Origin: Bacillus sp. FJAT-45037
GTDB lineage: Bacteria; Bacillota; Bacilli; Bacillales; Bacillaceae_D
DNA: 64,000 nt
Reading direction: 5' to 3'
NCBI RefSeq assembly: GCF_002797325.1
Contig: NZ_KZ454938.1
Span: 1,872,267 to 1,936,266, forward strand
Shown here: positions 47,017 to 56,003 of the stretch, piece after piece
How positions within the stretch are numbered: the first letter of the stretch is position 1
How the letters are laid out: every line of letters begins with the position of its first letter
Program-made: the position numbers and the translations under genes
The notes under the pieces: generated by a model
Databases searched by the model: none
What the model was told of the DNA's origin: nothing
The model's input: the letters and a program-made list of their open reading frames with translations, nothing else

Positions 47017-47433
47017 TTAATAACTAATCGTGGCAGCGACGATCATTCCAACAAGAATAGATATCCCACCAAGGAATAGTCCAACCGCTACATTGCCTTT
47101 TTCTACTTCTTTTGCAAGGTTCGTATTACGTGTAAATACATGTTCAATAACCGCATGTAAAATGACTTGAATAACAATTGCAATAATTGCCCAAATCGCT
47201 AAATCAATAAGGTTAATTGAGCTACGAATCGCTGATTGTAAAACAACAACTAAACCTGCCATTTTCCCGAGTAATTTTAATGAAACAGCCACATTTCCCG
47301 CTCGAATTAAATTACGTTCTGAATATGGTGTTATTAATTTAAATAAAAATGTTCCTAACACAAATAATAGTAAGGAAGCAACCAAATAAATAAGAAAACG
47401 ATCGAATGTTTGTAAATAATAAAAGATGTCCAT
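47017..47433 (-). CDS. DUF350 membrane protein
   Basis: Protein of 138 residues with about four transmembrane helices arranged as an internal duplication: AGNVAVSLKLLGKMAGLVVV in the first half and KGNVAVGLFLGGISILVGMI in the second. This is the DUF350 (YjfL) family, found beside YgiC-type ligases in E. coli. The ATG overlaps the stop of the upstream ligase gene (TAATG), so translation is coupled; AAAGGGGAAAACTA is the ribosome binding site. Function unknown. Confidence 0.88.
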   Translation of the reverse strand: MDIFYYLQTFDRFLIYLVASLLLFVLGTFLFKLITPYSERNLIRAGNVAVSLKLLGKMAGLVVVLQSAIRSSINLIDLAIWAIIAIVIQVILHAVIEHVFTRNTNLAKEVEKGNVAVGLFLGGISILVGMIVAATISY

Positions 47434-48686
47434 TAGTTTTCCCCTTTCACTCCGCATGGTAAGAAGTACGATAGATTATCTGTAATTGCAGCTCCTGCCC
47501 GAAGACCAAATGCACTTGCCTGCTCTCCGACGACAAAACTACCAATTAACAAATGCACTTCCTTCTTGCCTTCTTCTGTTTTTACCCATGTCTTTGGAAG
47601 ATCAACATACGTCTGATAAATTTTTAGGTAATGATTATACGTTTGCTTCTTCTGGCTCTTGATTTGCTTACCAGATTGCTTGATGAATACGGTATCCCCT
47701 TCTCGACCGAATACCGGTTTAGAAACATATCGATCACCAGTTTCTATAAATGGATCTTCATCTAAATATGTCGGCAAAAAATAAGAAGCGATATGCCGAT
47801 GTTCATCTTCAGTAAAATATGGATGCCCTTTTTCGTGCATCCCCCAAATAAGAGCAAGCATCGCTTTTGTTTGCATCAAGAAGGCCGACGGGGGGTTGAG
47901 TATGGCAACTTGTCCACGACTTACAAGCTCTAAGAATGCTTCCCCAATAGCAAACCCATCTTCTGTCTGATCTTCTATTAGTGCCTCGAGTGGATAAGTA
48001 TGACGATAGACGACATCAATCTTTTTGCCTTCTAGATCGTACACTCCAGGTTGATCGCCTTCACTATTTACGTGCAATTGATCAAGCGGGACAAAGGTTG
48101 CATCTGAAATCGCTGCAAGATTCATTAAGTACATCATCGTTTGGCGATCTTCTATATCATTGGCATGGGCGGTGAAAACCACATAAGGATGACCGTGAAC
48201 TCCTATTTGTCTAGCTGATCGGTACACAGCATCACGAATAACCTCACCCACATTCTCATCCATTCCTTGATTCGGATCTACAAATCCAAATTCCTTACAG
48301 ACGGCTCCATTCACTTCAAATAATTCACGAATAAACGTTGGGGTATCCGCATTGAACTCTAAAATTTTTAATCCTTCGGCTGTTAGTACGAAATCAAAAC
48401 GTCCGATCACGGTTTCGTAGCCAATTCCGTGTTGACGTAAGAAGGGAATGGTCTTTTCAGGTAGACCTAATTTAAGAAACGTCTCGTCATCAGCTTGCTT
48501 CACTAATTCATTTGTCTTTTTAAAAATCTTGTATGCTTCATTTGTAGCGCGTCTAATGTGAGTTTTCTCTAAATCAGATATCGTGTGACAATCAAATAAG
48601 GAGTATTCAATACCATACAACCGATCCCAAAAAGAATCAAATTTGTTGTAGAACGCATTTCGGCGACGTGTAAAGTTATCCTCCAA
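47433..48686 (-). CDS. Glutathionylspermidine synthase-like ATP-grasp ligase (first copy)
   Basis: Paralogue of the ligase at 45744-46988, 417 residues from the proposed start. Shared blocks are KILEFNADTPTFIRE, ILNPPSAFLMQTKAMLALI and YVSKPVFGREGDTVFI; it is clearly diverged from the other copy (GREGD versus GREGGG). The start is a TTG at 48686, ten nt after GGAGG inside the end of the lipoprotein gene, which it overlaps by 11 nt; no ATG or GTG fits. The frame stays open far upstream, but that part only mirrors the Asn/Gln/Thr-rich lipoprotein sequence in another frame. Confidence 0.85.
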   Translation of the reverse strand: MEDNFTRRRNAFYNKFDSFWDRLYGIEYSLFDCHTISDLEKTHIRRATNEAYKIFKKTNELVKQADDETFLKLGLPEKTIPFLRQHGIGYETVIGRFDFVLTAEGLKILEFNADTPTFIRELFEVNGAVCKEFGFVDPNQGMDENVGEVIRDAVYRSARQIGVHGHPYVVFTAHANDIEDRQTMMYLMNLAAISDATFVPLDQLHVNSEGDQPGVYDLEGKKIDVVYRHTYPLEALIEDQTEDGFAIGEAFLELVSRGQVAILNPPSAFLMQTKAMLALIWGMHEKGHPYFTEDEHRHIASYFLPTYLDEDPFIETGDRYVSKPVFGREGDTVFIKQSGKQIKSQKKQTYNHYLKIYQTYVDLPKTWVKTEEGKKEVHLLIGSFVVGEQASAFGLRAGAAITDNLSYFLPCGVKGEN

Positions 48687-49176
48687 AGAAGCCACCGCCT
48701 CCCATCCCCGACCGTGAGTTAGTTGATTGTGTTGAATTTTGATTTGATTGATTTGGTGATGTAGTTGATTGGTTTGTGTTCGTTGTTCGATTTTGGTTGG
48801 TTTGCTGGTTATTGTTTGTTGTACCATCTTGCCTCTGGTTGGTGACTCCAGAAGAGCTACCCGCTCCACCTAAAGCCCGTCCAGCCATAAATGCAGCAAT
48901 CGTTGGAAACCAGCTTCCATTTGAATAATAATGACCATTATTCTCGGAACCTTCTTCTACACATTGATAGGCTTCTGCTTCTGCATCCCATGTCCATGTT
49001 TCACATCCTGTTTCCTCAGGGGATGGTGGGGTTGATGTATTAGTTGTTGCCGTTTCACTATTTGGAAAACCAACTAATTCTTCGGTTGATGATGTCGAAC
49101 AAGCCGCTAAACTTGCCAGAGCCATACTTGTTCCCACCACACCCATTAATAACCGATCTGTTTTTGGCTTTCTCAT
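48676..49176 (-). CDS. YgiB-like (DUF1190-type) lipoprotein
   Basis: Lipoprotein of 166 residues: signal LLMGVVGTSMALASLAAC with lipobox LAAC. Next comes a CETWTWDAEAEAYQCVE segment with two Cys, then HYYSNGSWFPTIAAFMAGRALG, an Asn/Gln/Thr/Ser-rich stretch and a Gly/Phe end, GMGGGGFFGG. The Tyr-Trp block and the FxGG end recall E. coli YgiB/YjfM, whose genes neighbour the YgiC ligases. First gene of the operon; the ATG at 49176 follows GGAGGTGGAGAA. A sigma-W-like promoter lies just upstream. Confidence 0.75.
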   Translation of the reverse strand: MRKPKTDRLLMGVVGTSMALASLAACSTSSTEELVGFPNSETATTNTSTPPSPEETGCETWTWDAEAEAYQCVEEGSENNGHYYSNGSWFPTIAAFMAGRALGGAGSSSGVTNQRQDGTTNNNQQTNQNRTTNTNQSTTSPNQSNQNSTQSTNSRSGMGGGGFFGG

Positions 49177-49198
49177 TTCTCCACCTCCGTCTAACTTC

Positions 49199-49224
49199 TA
49201 CGTCTTAACACAAGGAAAGTTACA
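49199..49224 (-). promoter_or_regulatory. Sigma-W (ECF) type promoter
   Basis: TGTAAC, 16 nt, CGTA on the minus strand matches the sigma-W consensus TGAAAC-N16-CGTA with one mismatch. The leader to the lipoprotein ATG would be only about 16 nt, just enough for the ribosome binding site. This suggests envelope-stress control of the four-gene operon. Confidence 0.5.
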
Positions 49225-49415
49225 GATATTTTTATATCGTCTGTCATTCTAGCATATTTTTCATAAGAGCAGCAGGTAACAGGATGAGATTTTGACCTAG
49301 CAAAAAAAACCTTCTACTTATTTAAAATGTAATCTACGTTTTAATAACTACTCACAATGAACAACACTACTCCCCTACAAGTATGATGCCGACTGTTTAT
49401 TTTTAAAATACTAAA

Positions 49416-49451
49416 TAGGCTAATGAGCGAACTGACTCACTCATTAGCCTA
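49416..49451 (-). terminator. Terminator of malate synthase G
   Basis: TAGGCTAATGAG (49416-49427) pairs perfectly with CTCATTAGCCTA (49440-49451). The minus strand continues TTTAGTATTTTAAAAATA. Confidence 0.75.
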
Positions 49452-49465
49452 CTTATTTTTAGTTG

Positions 49466-51652
49466 TTATTTCGTACTTGCGACTCGGTTTCGTTTTGCTT
49501 CTAAACGTCGTTTATGCAAAATTGGTTCTGTGTATCCACTAGGTTGTTCAATCCCACTGAACACTAATTCACACGCCGCTTGGAACGCTACTGAGTTTTC
49601 ATAATTCGCTGCCATCGGACGGTATTCTGGATCGCCTGCATTTTGCTGATCAACCACTTTGGCCATACGATACATCGTTTCGAGCACTTGCTCTTTCGTG
49701 CATATTCCATGATGAAGCCAGTTTGCTACATGCTGACTTGAAATTCGTAATGTCGCACGGTCCTCCATTAACCCAACATGATTAATGTCTGGAACTTTTG
49801 AACATCCGACACCTTGATCGACCCAACGAACGACGTATCCTAAAATACCTTGCGCGTTATTATCTAGCTCTTGCTGTATTTCTTCTAGACTCCAATTAGG
49901 ATGTTCGGCTAATGGGATGTTTAAAATGTCGTCTGTTAGATAACTAATTTGATTTCCAAGCTCGCGTTGTACATCAAACACATTCACTTGATGGTAATGA
50001 AGAGCATGTAATGTCGCTGCAGTCGGTGACGGAACCCACGCCGTGTTCGCACCTGCTTTTAACTGTCCATCTTTTTGGTTCAACATATCAGCCATCAAGT
50101 CTGGCATTGCCCACATTCCTTTACCGATTTGAGCACGTCCTGGTAATCCGCAAAGAAGACCATTGTTCACATTGGACTTCTCATATGCTGTTAGCCATGT
50201 CGACGTTTTCATCTCATGCTTACGAATCATCGGTCCTGCTTCCATTGAAGTGTGCATTTCATCTCCCGTTCGATCTAGAAAACCAGTATTAATAAAGACG
50301 ACACGTTCTTTCACTTCGTTTATACATGCTTTTAAATTTAAAGATGTTCGACGCTCCTCATCCATCACACCGATTTTCAGGGTGTAACGTGGCAAGTCAA
50401 TCAAATCCTCGACACGATTAAACAAAACATTCGCAAAGGCAACTTCCTCAGAGCCATGCATTTTTGGTTTTACAATATAAACAGAGCCTTTTTTGGAATT
50501 CTGAAGCTCTCCATTCCCTAATAAATCATGTTTAGCAATTAAACTCGTTACGATACAATCTAATATGCCTTCCGGAACTTCATTACCCTCATGATCGAGT
50601 ACCGTATTATTTGTCATTAAATGACCAACATTACGAACAAACATTAATGAACGACCTGGTAACGTGAGGCGCTCCCCTTGAACCGTTGTATATTTACGGT
50701 CTTCTTGAAGTCTCCGAGTAACCTCTTTTCCAGCTTTAGTAAATGATTCTTTTAAGTCGCCTTTCATTAAGCCTAACCAGTTACGATACACCCCAACCTT
50801 ATCTTCTGCATCCACAGCCGCAACGGAGTCCTCACAATCCATAATCGTTGTCATAGCTGATTCCATGACGACATCACATACTCCGGCAAGGTCTGTCTTA
50901 CCAATAGGGTGGTTTGGATCAAATTGAATTTCAACATGCAATCCATTATTTTTTAATAAAATACTAGAGGGACTCTCAGGTGATCCGGTATAGCCGACAA
51001 GCTGATCTGATTTTCTCAATTCAGCCGTTTGACCCTTACTATGTACGATCAGTTTCCCTGATTCAATCGTATATTTTTCTACAGTCTTGTGGGAGCCTTC
51101 TGCTAAAGGTAGCGCCTGATCTAAAAACGTTTTCGCATAATCAATGACAAGTTCCCCACGAACTGAATTATAAGATTTCCCTTTCGTTGCCCCGTTTTCT
51201 TCAGAAATCACATCGGTACCGTAAAGGGCATCATACAAGCTTCCCCATCGTGCATTCGCAGCATTTAAGGCATAACGTGCATTATTTACTGGTACAACAA
51301 GTTGTGGACCTGCTTGCAGTGCAATCTCAGGGTCTACCCCTTCAGTCGTAATATTAAAATCTTCTACCTCTGGCTCTAAGTAACCAATCTCTTCTAAAAA
51401 CGCTTTATATTGGTCAAAAGAGAACGACGTTTGGTGTTTTTTATGCCACTCATTGATTGACGCTTGTAAGTCTTCACGACGCTCTAATAGTTGCTTATTC
51501 AGAGGCCCCAACTCTTTTATTAATGTTTCTACCCCTTGGAAAAACTGTGTACTAGACAATCCACTCAGAGGAAGTGCCTCCTCATCCATAAAACGATAAA
51601 AAATTGAAGCCACTTGTAAATTTCCTACCTTCACATAATTCAATGCCGTCAT
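49466..51652 (-). CDS. glcB: Malate synthase G
   Basis: Second enzyme of the glyoxylate shunt, condensing glyoxylate and acetyl-CoA to malate, 728 residues (the usual size of the G isoform). Catalytic and binding blocks are [46 protein letters not shown] and [20 protein letters not shown], with [15 protein letters not shown] further on. The ATG at 51652 has GAGGAGGTACAAAAA before it. It is separate from aceA by 10 kb but carries two similar palindromes upstream. Confidence 0.97.
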   Translation of the reverse strand: MTALNYVKVGNLQVASIFYRFMDEEALPLSGLSSTQFFQGVETLIKELGPLNKQLLERREDLQASINEWHKKHQTSFSFDQYKAFLEEIGYLEPEVEDFNITTEGVDPEIALQAGPQLVVPVNNARYALNAANARWGSLYDALYGTDVISEENGATKGKSYNSVRGELVIDYAKTFLDQALPLAEGSHKTVEKYTIESGKLIVHSKGQTAELRKSDQLVGYTGSPESPSSILLKNNGLHVEIQFDPNHPIGKTDLAGVCDVVMESAMTTIMDCEDSVAAVDAEDKVGVYRNWLGLMKGDLKESFTKAGKEVTRRLQEDRKYTTVQGERLTLPGRSLMFVRNVGHLMTNNTVLDHEGNEVPEGILDCIVTSLIAKHDLLGNGELQNSKKGSVYIVKPKMHGSEEVAFANVLFNRVEDLIDLPRYTLKIGVMDEERRTSLNLKACINEVKERVVFINTGFLDRTGDEMHTSMEAGPMIRKHEMKTSTWLTAYEKSNVNNGLLCGLPGRAQIGKGMWAMPDLMADMLNQKDGQLKAGANTAWVPSPTAATLHALHYHQVNVFDVQRELGNQISYLTDDILNIPLAEHPNWSLEEIQQELDNNAQGILGYVVRWVDQGVGCSKVPDINHVGLMEDRATLRISSQHVANWLHHGICTKEQVLETMYRMAKVVDQQNAGDPEYRPMAANYENSVAFQAACELVFSGIEQPSGYTEPILHKRRLEAKRNRVASTK

Positions 51653-51701
51653 TTTTTGTACCTCCTCATTTATTTACGGTTAATCACCTTACACTTACCT
51701 C

Positions 51702-51733
51702 TGTTATATAACATCATATCGTTATTGTATAAC
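51702..51733. promoter_or_regulatory. Tandem palindromes upstream of malate synthase G
   Basis: TGTTATATAACA (51702-51713, perfect) and GTTATTGTATAAC (51721-51733, perfect around 3 nt) have centres about 20 nt apart, two helical turns. They lie 50-81 nt before the start codon, over the likely promoter (TTAATA, 17 nt, TATGAT on the minus strand). This is a typical arrangement for two dimers of a repressor. The regulator is unknown. Confidence 0.5.
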
Positions 51734-51783
51734 ATTATTAAGAAAAAAGGAAGAATTCAGAAAATAAACTGTAAATGAATGAA

Positions 51784-51816
51784 CAAAAAATCATCTTCCA
51801 ATCTACAGGAAGATGA
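51784..51816 (-). terminator. Terminator of the SulP-Usp operon
   Basis: TCATCTTCC (51791-51799) pairs with GGAAGATGA (51808-51816). The A6 run on the left gives a U tract on the minus strand. Confidence 0.88.
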
Positions 51817-51863
51817 CTAGTCTATACTCACTCGACAAATTTTGTTAAAGGTAGGCTTTTAGC

Positions 51864-52283
51864 TTATTTAACGATTAACACAGGACATTTTGCCCCTTTT
51901 GCTACTTTATGGCTCACACTACCTAACACAAATTCTTGAATACCGTCCAACCCTCGACTTCCTATTACAACTAAATCGACATTTTGCTCATTCGCATATT
52001 TGATAATCGTCGGACCTGATTCTCCGTGCAAAATTTTAATAGAGTATTTAATCCCCATATCATCTGCCGCTTTTGTTACACCCGTTAGTAGCTGCTTACG
52101 TTTATCTTCTACACTTAGAGAGTTCCAATTGCTCAGCACATCATGTTTTGCTTTATTGCCATCGACGACATACAAGATTTCAATGGATGACTCCGCACTG
52201 CATTTCGCAATGTGTAAGGCATTCTCGCCTGCACGCTTAGAATACTTTGAACCATCATAGGCTAATAAAATTTTCTGATACAT
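51864..52283 (-). CDS. Universal stress protein (UspA family)
   Basis: Protein of 139 residues beginning ILLAYDGSKYSKRAGENA and ending with the ATP-binding signature VIGSRGLDGIQEFVLGSVSH then CPVLIVK (G-x2-G-x9-GS type). It is cytoplasmic and probably binds ATP. It starts 17 nt after the SulP gene, a common pairing in which the Usp protein may modulate the transporter. The ATG at 52283 has AGGAGGTTAACT upstream. Confidence 0.93.
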   Translation of the reverse strand: MYQKILLAYDGSKYSKRAGENALHIAKCSAESSIEILYVVDGNKAKHDVLSNWNSLSVEDKRKQLLTGVTKAADDMGIKYSIKILHGESGPTIIKYANEQNVDLVVIGSRGLDGIQEFVLGSVSHKVAKGAKCPVLIVK

Positions 52284-52299
52284 AGTTAACCTCCTTCTT

Positions 52300-53748
52300 T
52301 TAATGCCCTCCTAGTTTATTGGCTAATTTCTCAACAAGTTCCGAGCTATCTTCATTCAAACCCATCACCGAAACATCCACCTTGTTCTCTTTAAATTTGT
52401 ACACAATCTTGTCAATAGCAGCTACCGCAGAATCATCCCAAATATGCGCTTGGGAAAGCTCAATGATTACTTTATCAACTGGCTCCTGATAATCGAATTT
52501 CTTAAGGAGATCTGTGACAGAAGCAAAAAACAATTGGCCATTTAATTTATAGGTCCTTACTTGATTGTTTAACGAACTCTCCACTTTTACATTAGAAATT
52601 TTGGAAACAAAGAACATTGCACTTAATAAAATCCCTGCCAATACTCCTATTGCTAAGTTATGTGTGATGACCACGGTTAAGACCGTCACAATCATAACAG
52701 CAGCATCCGTTCTGGGAACTAAGTGTATGGTTTTTAATGAATTCCAATCGAATGTACTGATTGATACCATAATCATTACACCTGCGAGAACAGCCATCGG
52801 AATGAGTACAACAATATCTCCTAAAACAACAATCAAAAACATGAGGAATACCCCAGCTACAAACGAAGACAATCTACCTGAACCACCCGATTTCACATTA
52901 ATAACAGATTGACCGATCATCGCACAACTAGCCATACCACCAAATAATCCAACCGCAATATTAGCAATACCTTGTCCTCTACTTTCAACGTTTTTTTCAC
53001 TTTCCGTTTCTGTCATATCATCGACAATAGAAGCTGTGAGCAATGATTCAATTAATCCAACTGTCGCTAGAGCTAAAGAGTATGGCATAATAATCATCAA
53101 TGTCTCAAAGTTGATTGGAATGTTGGGAAGTAAAAACACAGGCAATGTATTAGGTATTGTGCCCATATCACCAACAGTCCAAGCCTGTATATTCACAAAA
53201 ACTGCCAATGCTGTTACAATAACAATCGCAATTAACGTTGAAGGTACTACTTTTGAGATGAAAGGAAATAAATAAATGATTAGTAATGTTAAAATAACTA
53301 AGCCATATATAATTGGCCGTTCACCGAAGAAGTAGTCAATCTGGGACATAAAAATAAGAATTGCCAAGGCATTCACAAACCCAACCATGACCGAACGCGG
53401 AATAAACTTCATGTATTTAGCAAGTTTAAGCAAACCAAACACTATCTGTATAACCCCAGTAAGAATGGTCGCTGCCAGCAAATACTGCAACCCATGATCA
53501 GCGACTAACGTGACGATAACAAGTGCCATTGCCCCTGTAGCAGCAGAAATCATCCCTGGCCTTCCACCGACAAAAGCAATAACAACCGCCATCACAAATG
53601 ATGCATACAATCCTACCATTGGGTCCAATCCAGCAATAACTGAAAAGGCAATCGCCTCTGGAATTAAGGCCATTGCAACGACAAGACCAGATAAAATATC
53701 CCCCCGTATATTACCAAACCATGTATCAACATAACGCGTTTCATTCAT
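52300..53748 (-). CDS. SulP family anion transporter with STAS domain
   Basis: Membrane transporter of 482 residues. The N-terminal SLC26/SulP domain has about 12-14 helices ([28 protein letters not shown] is the TM1 signature, given in parts as PEAIAFS and GLYASF). A C-terminal STAS domain starts near residue 390 ([37 protein letters not shown]). Substrates in the family are sulfate or bicarbonate; for an alkali-adapted organism Na+/bicarbonate uptake is attractive but unproven. The ATG at 53748 has GGAGG eight bases upstream, and that site lies in a perfect inverted repeat. Confidence 0.93.
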   Translation of the reverse strand: MNETRYVDTWFGNIRGDILSGLVVAMALIPEAIAFSVIAGLDPMVGLYASFVMAVVIAFVGGRPGMISAATGAMALVIVTLVADHGLQYLLAATILTGVIQIVFGLLKLAKYMKFIPRSVMVGFVNALAILIFMSQIDYFFGERPIIYGLVILTLLIIYLFPFISKVVPSTLIAIVIVTALAVFVNIQAWTVGDMGTIPNTLPVFLLPNIPINFETLMIIMPYSLALATVGLIESLLTASIVDDMTETESEKNVESRGQGIANIAVGLFGGMASCAMIGQSVINVKSGGSGRLSSFVAGVFLMFLIVVLGDIVVLIPMAVLAGVMIMVSISTFDWNSLKTIHLVPRTDAAVMIVTVLTVVITHNLAIGVLAGILLSAMFFVSKISNVKVESSLNNQVRTYKLNGQLFFASVTDLLKKFDYQEPVDKVIIELSQAHIWDDSAVAAIDKIVYKFKENKVDVSVMGLNEDSSELVEKLANKLGGH

Positions 53749-53750
53749 CC

Positions 53751-53797
53751 ATAATTCCTCCTTCTCACCATAGTATTTAACAAGAGGGAGGAATTAT
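53751..53797 (-). promoter_or_regulatory. Leader hairpin that would hide the SulP ribosome binding site
   Basis: On the minus strand ATAATTCCTCC (53797-53787) is followed after 25 nt by GGAGGAATTAT (53761-53751), a perfect 11-bp inverted repeat. The second arm is the Shine-Dalgarno sequence plus the bases up to the ATG, and the first arm is an exact anti-Shine-Dalgarno. Folding would block translation. This is read directly from sequence; the trigger is unknown. Confidence 0.6.
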
Positions 53798-53842
53798 TTA
53801 TACTCATGAAACGCAACTTACGCATAGGAATATTTTCAACAC

Positions 53843-53868
53843 AAAAAAGACGCCCCTTAGGCCGTCTT
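53843..53868 (-). terminator. Terminator of the 93-residue membrane protein gene
   Basis: AAGACG (53847-53852) pairs with CGTCTT (53863-53868), with further inner pairing. The A6 run on the left gives a U tract on the minus strand. Confidence 0.75.
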
Positions 53869-53869
53869 C

Positions 53870-54151
53870 CTACTTGTTCACCTTGCGCACCAAGAACTTG
53901 CTTATAACACTTTTAACTAGCATAAATGTTGTTGTGACTAAGACATAATAAAGAAATATAACGACCGGAAGGACAGCATTCTGAAGAAAGAAGTCCAATA
54001 GAAATAGTGGTACCATACCCCACAATCCTTCTTCTATTATATAGGGAAGCTCTATTGCTAAAAATAATGCACAAGGAACAAGGATAGCAATTAGGACACC
54101 CAAAACAACCTTTCTGACCGTCCAACCGAGGTTCATTAAAAACTTAAGCAT
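53870..54151 (-). CDS. Hypothetical membrane protein, 93 residues
   Basis: Unrecognised protein with three hydrophobic stretches (VVLGVLIAILVPCALFLAIEL, GMVPLFLLDFFL, LPVVIFLYYVLVTTTFMLV, the first quoted without its start) and a basic C-terminus, KFLVRKVNK. It is the last host gene before the tRNA fragment. The ATG at 54151 has GGGAGT upstream. No function can be assigned. Confidence 0.6.
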   Translation of the reverse strand: MLKFLMNLGWTVRKVVLGVLIAILVPCALFLAIELPYIIEEGLWGMVPLFLLDFFLQNAVLPVVIFLYYVLVTTTFMLVKSVISKFLVRKVNK

Positions 54152-54313
54152 GCGATGACTCCCTTCACCAACTCACTATTTATTCAGTCTAGCATTCACA
54201 AGAAACACTGGCTACATGAAACCAAACAAAAAAAGCAAATTCGAGTGTAAAACAAATTTTAATAAATATGTGATCAAAATATGATCAAAACCTTCATTTT
54301 CCCTTTCCCAATA

Positions 54314-54349
54314 CAAAAAAACACGCACCTCATTAACTGAGAATGCGTG
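54314..54349 (-). terminator. Terminator of the former tRNA gene
   Basis: CACGCA (54322-54327) pairs with TGCGTG (54344-54349), with an inner CTCA/TGAG. The A7 run on the left is a U tract on the minus strand. It lies just downstream of the tRNA-Val fragment and probably ended its original transcript. Confidence 0.75.
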
Positions 54350-54371
54350 CCATACTAGGCTTTTTTCGGTA

Positions 54372-54418
54372 TGACCCGTACTGGGCTCGAACCAGTGACC
54401 TCCACCCTGTCAAGGTGG
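54372..54418 (-). tRNA. 3' half of tRNA-Val(GAC), attachment-site remnant
   Basis: Read on the minus strand: anticodon stem CCACC, loop TTGACAG (anticodon GAC), stem GGTGG, variable loop AGGTC, T arm ACTGG-TTCGAGC-CCAGT, acceptor ACGGGTC and discriminator A. No CCA is encoded. The 5' part (GACCCGT acceptor strand and D arm) is absent: the sequence before CCACC is CTCTCGT, which cannot form a D stem. It is therefore not functional. This is the mark left when an element integrates into a tRNA gene and supplies its own 3' end at the other junction. Confidence 0.88.
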
Positions 54419-54697
54419 ACGAGAGTGGACAATCTCTGGAGTCAGTGTGTATGTATGCTTAAACTTCTATTGGACTCTATACAAGTTCAATCTTGAGTTT
54501 TCATTGTACAGTGTCCATCAAGAAGCTGTCAACCTCACAAGTTTCAGCTGTGCAAGTTTACGTCTCAATACCCATCTCATAAAAGATAAATGCAACAGAG
54601 AGCTTCTCTCAAGTATCACCTCAATGGTTTAAATTGAAATTTGCTCCCATTAGTTACTTTTGGAGAATTTCTTGAGGAGTGGTAGGAATAGAAAAGC
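54419..54697. other. Left end of the integrated element, noncoding
   Basis: About 280 bases between the tRNA remnant and the first element gene, with no supportable frame. It contains several short inverted repeats, for example GAGA-N8-TCTC directly at the junction and AGAGAGCTTCTCT near 54596. Such repeats could be integrase or excisionase arm sites, but this is a guess. Confidence 0.4.
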
Positions 54698-55864
54698 TTA
54701 CTTCACTTCAATGGTCAGCTCCCCACTAATAGGGTTAGGGAGGTTTTTAGCGTAAATTATATATGTGATTTTTATTAATTCACTTTTGCTTTCTGGTGTA
54801 AAAAACACTCTAATATCTTCATTAAATGTTATCGTATCTTGTTGGTGTTTGAGCTGTCCTATTTCATCTTCAATTATATACATATCACCTTTCTCAATTA
54901 CATTAGGGTACGAACTAGGAAAATACTGTCCACCTACTGTCATTAGATAATCATTGCTGGGTTTCTGGTGTATTTTATCCATTACCATTATCCCGCGAGC
55001 TGGTATTCTTAGATCAATTGATACATCTTCTAAATATTGATTACCTTCATTTCTCAAGGTTAGATTTATTTTTTCAGACAATTCTTCCCCTATGTAGTAA
55101 AAATCTTCATCCATATATGTTTCTTTAAGACTCTTTAAATCTTTTTTTAGTTCCTCTGTGGAACGTTGCTCGTAAGGAGCATTACCCATAATATTGCTAT
55201 AATTCATCCCTAGTTTTGCTAACATTGAAAGAGCATTAGTGTTGTCTTCCCCTATAAGTTCTCTACCCTCAATTATACCTTCAATTTTATCTTTAGCTTT
55301 ATCAGAGGGGAAATGTAACTCCTCAACAGCGTCAACACTAATTTTGCTATCTAAGTTCTTATTAAAGCCAATTAAGATTTTATTATCGAATTGCACTTTC
55401 TCTTTGTGTTTCAACATTTCATCTAAATCACTTCTAGTCATTCTTTCTTGTTGGCTTCCCTTTCTTATAAAGCACTCACCTTTTTTTAACCCTTTATAAT
55501 CCTTTCTCATCATACAGGGAGGGTTAGTGCATTGCTCAATTTCTATTACACCAAACAAGTTTCCATCCATCTCATGTGTAAAGTATGAAAAATCAATACT
55601 AGGCTCAACATTCTCACGAATAATCTGCTGGAAAGTAGCTTGGTCTACTATTTCATCTCTATTTAAAGAGAAATAATCTTTAGTACCATCTGGCTTGTCC
55701 TTTACACCAATTATAATATGTCTTCTTCCCTCAATTGGTGCATTAGCCATAGCCATAATATCCTTAATTAAATCTTGATATTTTTCCTTGATATATTGTT
55801 CCTTTTTAAAATCAAGCCTTGTTCCCTCACGCTCATATTTAATTAGTAAATCGAGGTTACTCAA
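54698..55864 (-). CDS. Schlafen/AlbA_2-domain protein
   Basis: Protein of 388 residues. Residues about 10-155 are an AlbA_2 (Schlafen-type) domain: GTRLDFKKE with the acidic-basic core, IMAMANAPIEGRRHIIIGV, and KKGECFIRKGSQQERMTRSD. The C-terminal part is helical, then strand-rich (VSIDLRIPARGIMVMD), and unrecognised. AlbA_2 proteins occur as regulators and in anti-phage or tRNA-cleaving roles. The start is a TTG at 55864 with GGAGGG seven bases upstream. It is the first element gene beside the attachment remnant, where accessory genes often lie, and contains the element's only GATC. Confidence 0.75.
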   Translation of the reverse strand: MSNLDLLIKYEREGTRLDFKKEQYIKEKYQDLIKDIMAMANAPIEGRRHIIIGVKDKPDGTKDYFSLNRDEIVDQATFQQIIRENVEPSIDFSYFTHEMDGNLFGVIEIEQCTNPPCMMRKDYKGLKKGECFIRKGSQQERMTRSDLDEMLKHKEKVQFDNKILIGFNKNLDSKISVDAVEELHFPSDKAKDKIEGIIEGRELIGEDNTNALSMLAKLGMNYSNIMGNAPYEQRSTEELKKDLKSLKETYMDEDFYYIGEELSEKINLTLRNEGNQYLEDVSIDLRIPARGIMVMDKIHQKPSNDYLMTVGGQYFPSSYPNVIEKGDMYIIEDEIGQLKHQQDTITFNEDIRVFFTPESKSELIKITYIIYAKNLPNPISGELTIEVK

Positions 55865-56003
55865 AATAATTCCCTCCTCAAGTCCATTTCCAAAATTATA
55901 GCACTGTCGAACAAAAATAGAGCCAACCCTTTATTAGTCAGCTCATCATAATTAAAATAGATTACCTCGATAATTTAAAAATCTCTTTAGCACAAAAAAG
56001 AAA

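Noticed and set aside
48687-48869. Upstream extension of the first ATP-grasp ligase frame
   Set aside because: It overlaps the Asn/Gln/Thr-rich part of the lipoprotein gene in another frame and reads as low-complexity His/Gln/Thr repeats; the TTG at 48686 gives a length matching the paralogue.
54372-54418. Intact tRNA-Asp on the plus strand
   Set aside because: The anticodon arm also reads CTGTCAA (GUC) on the plus strand, but the T-loop consensus TTCGAGC and acceptor end exist only on the minus strand, and no full cloverleaf forms.
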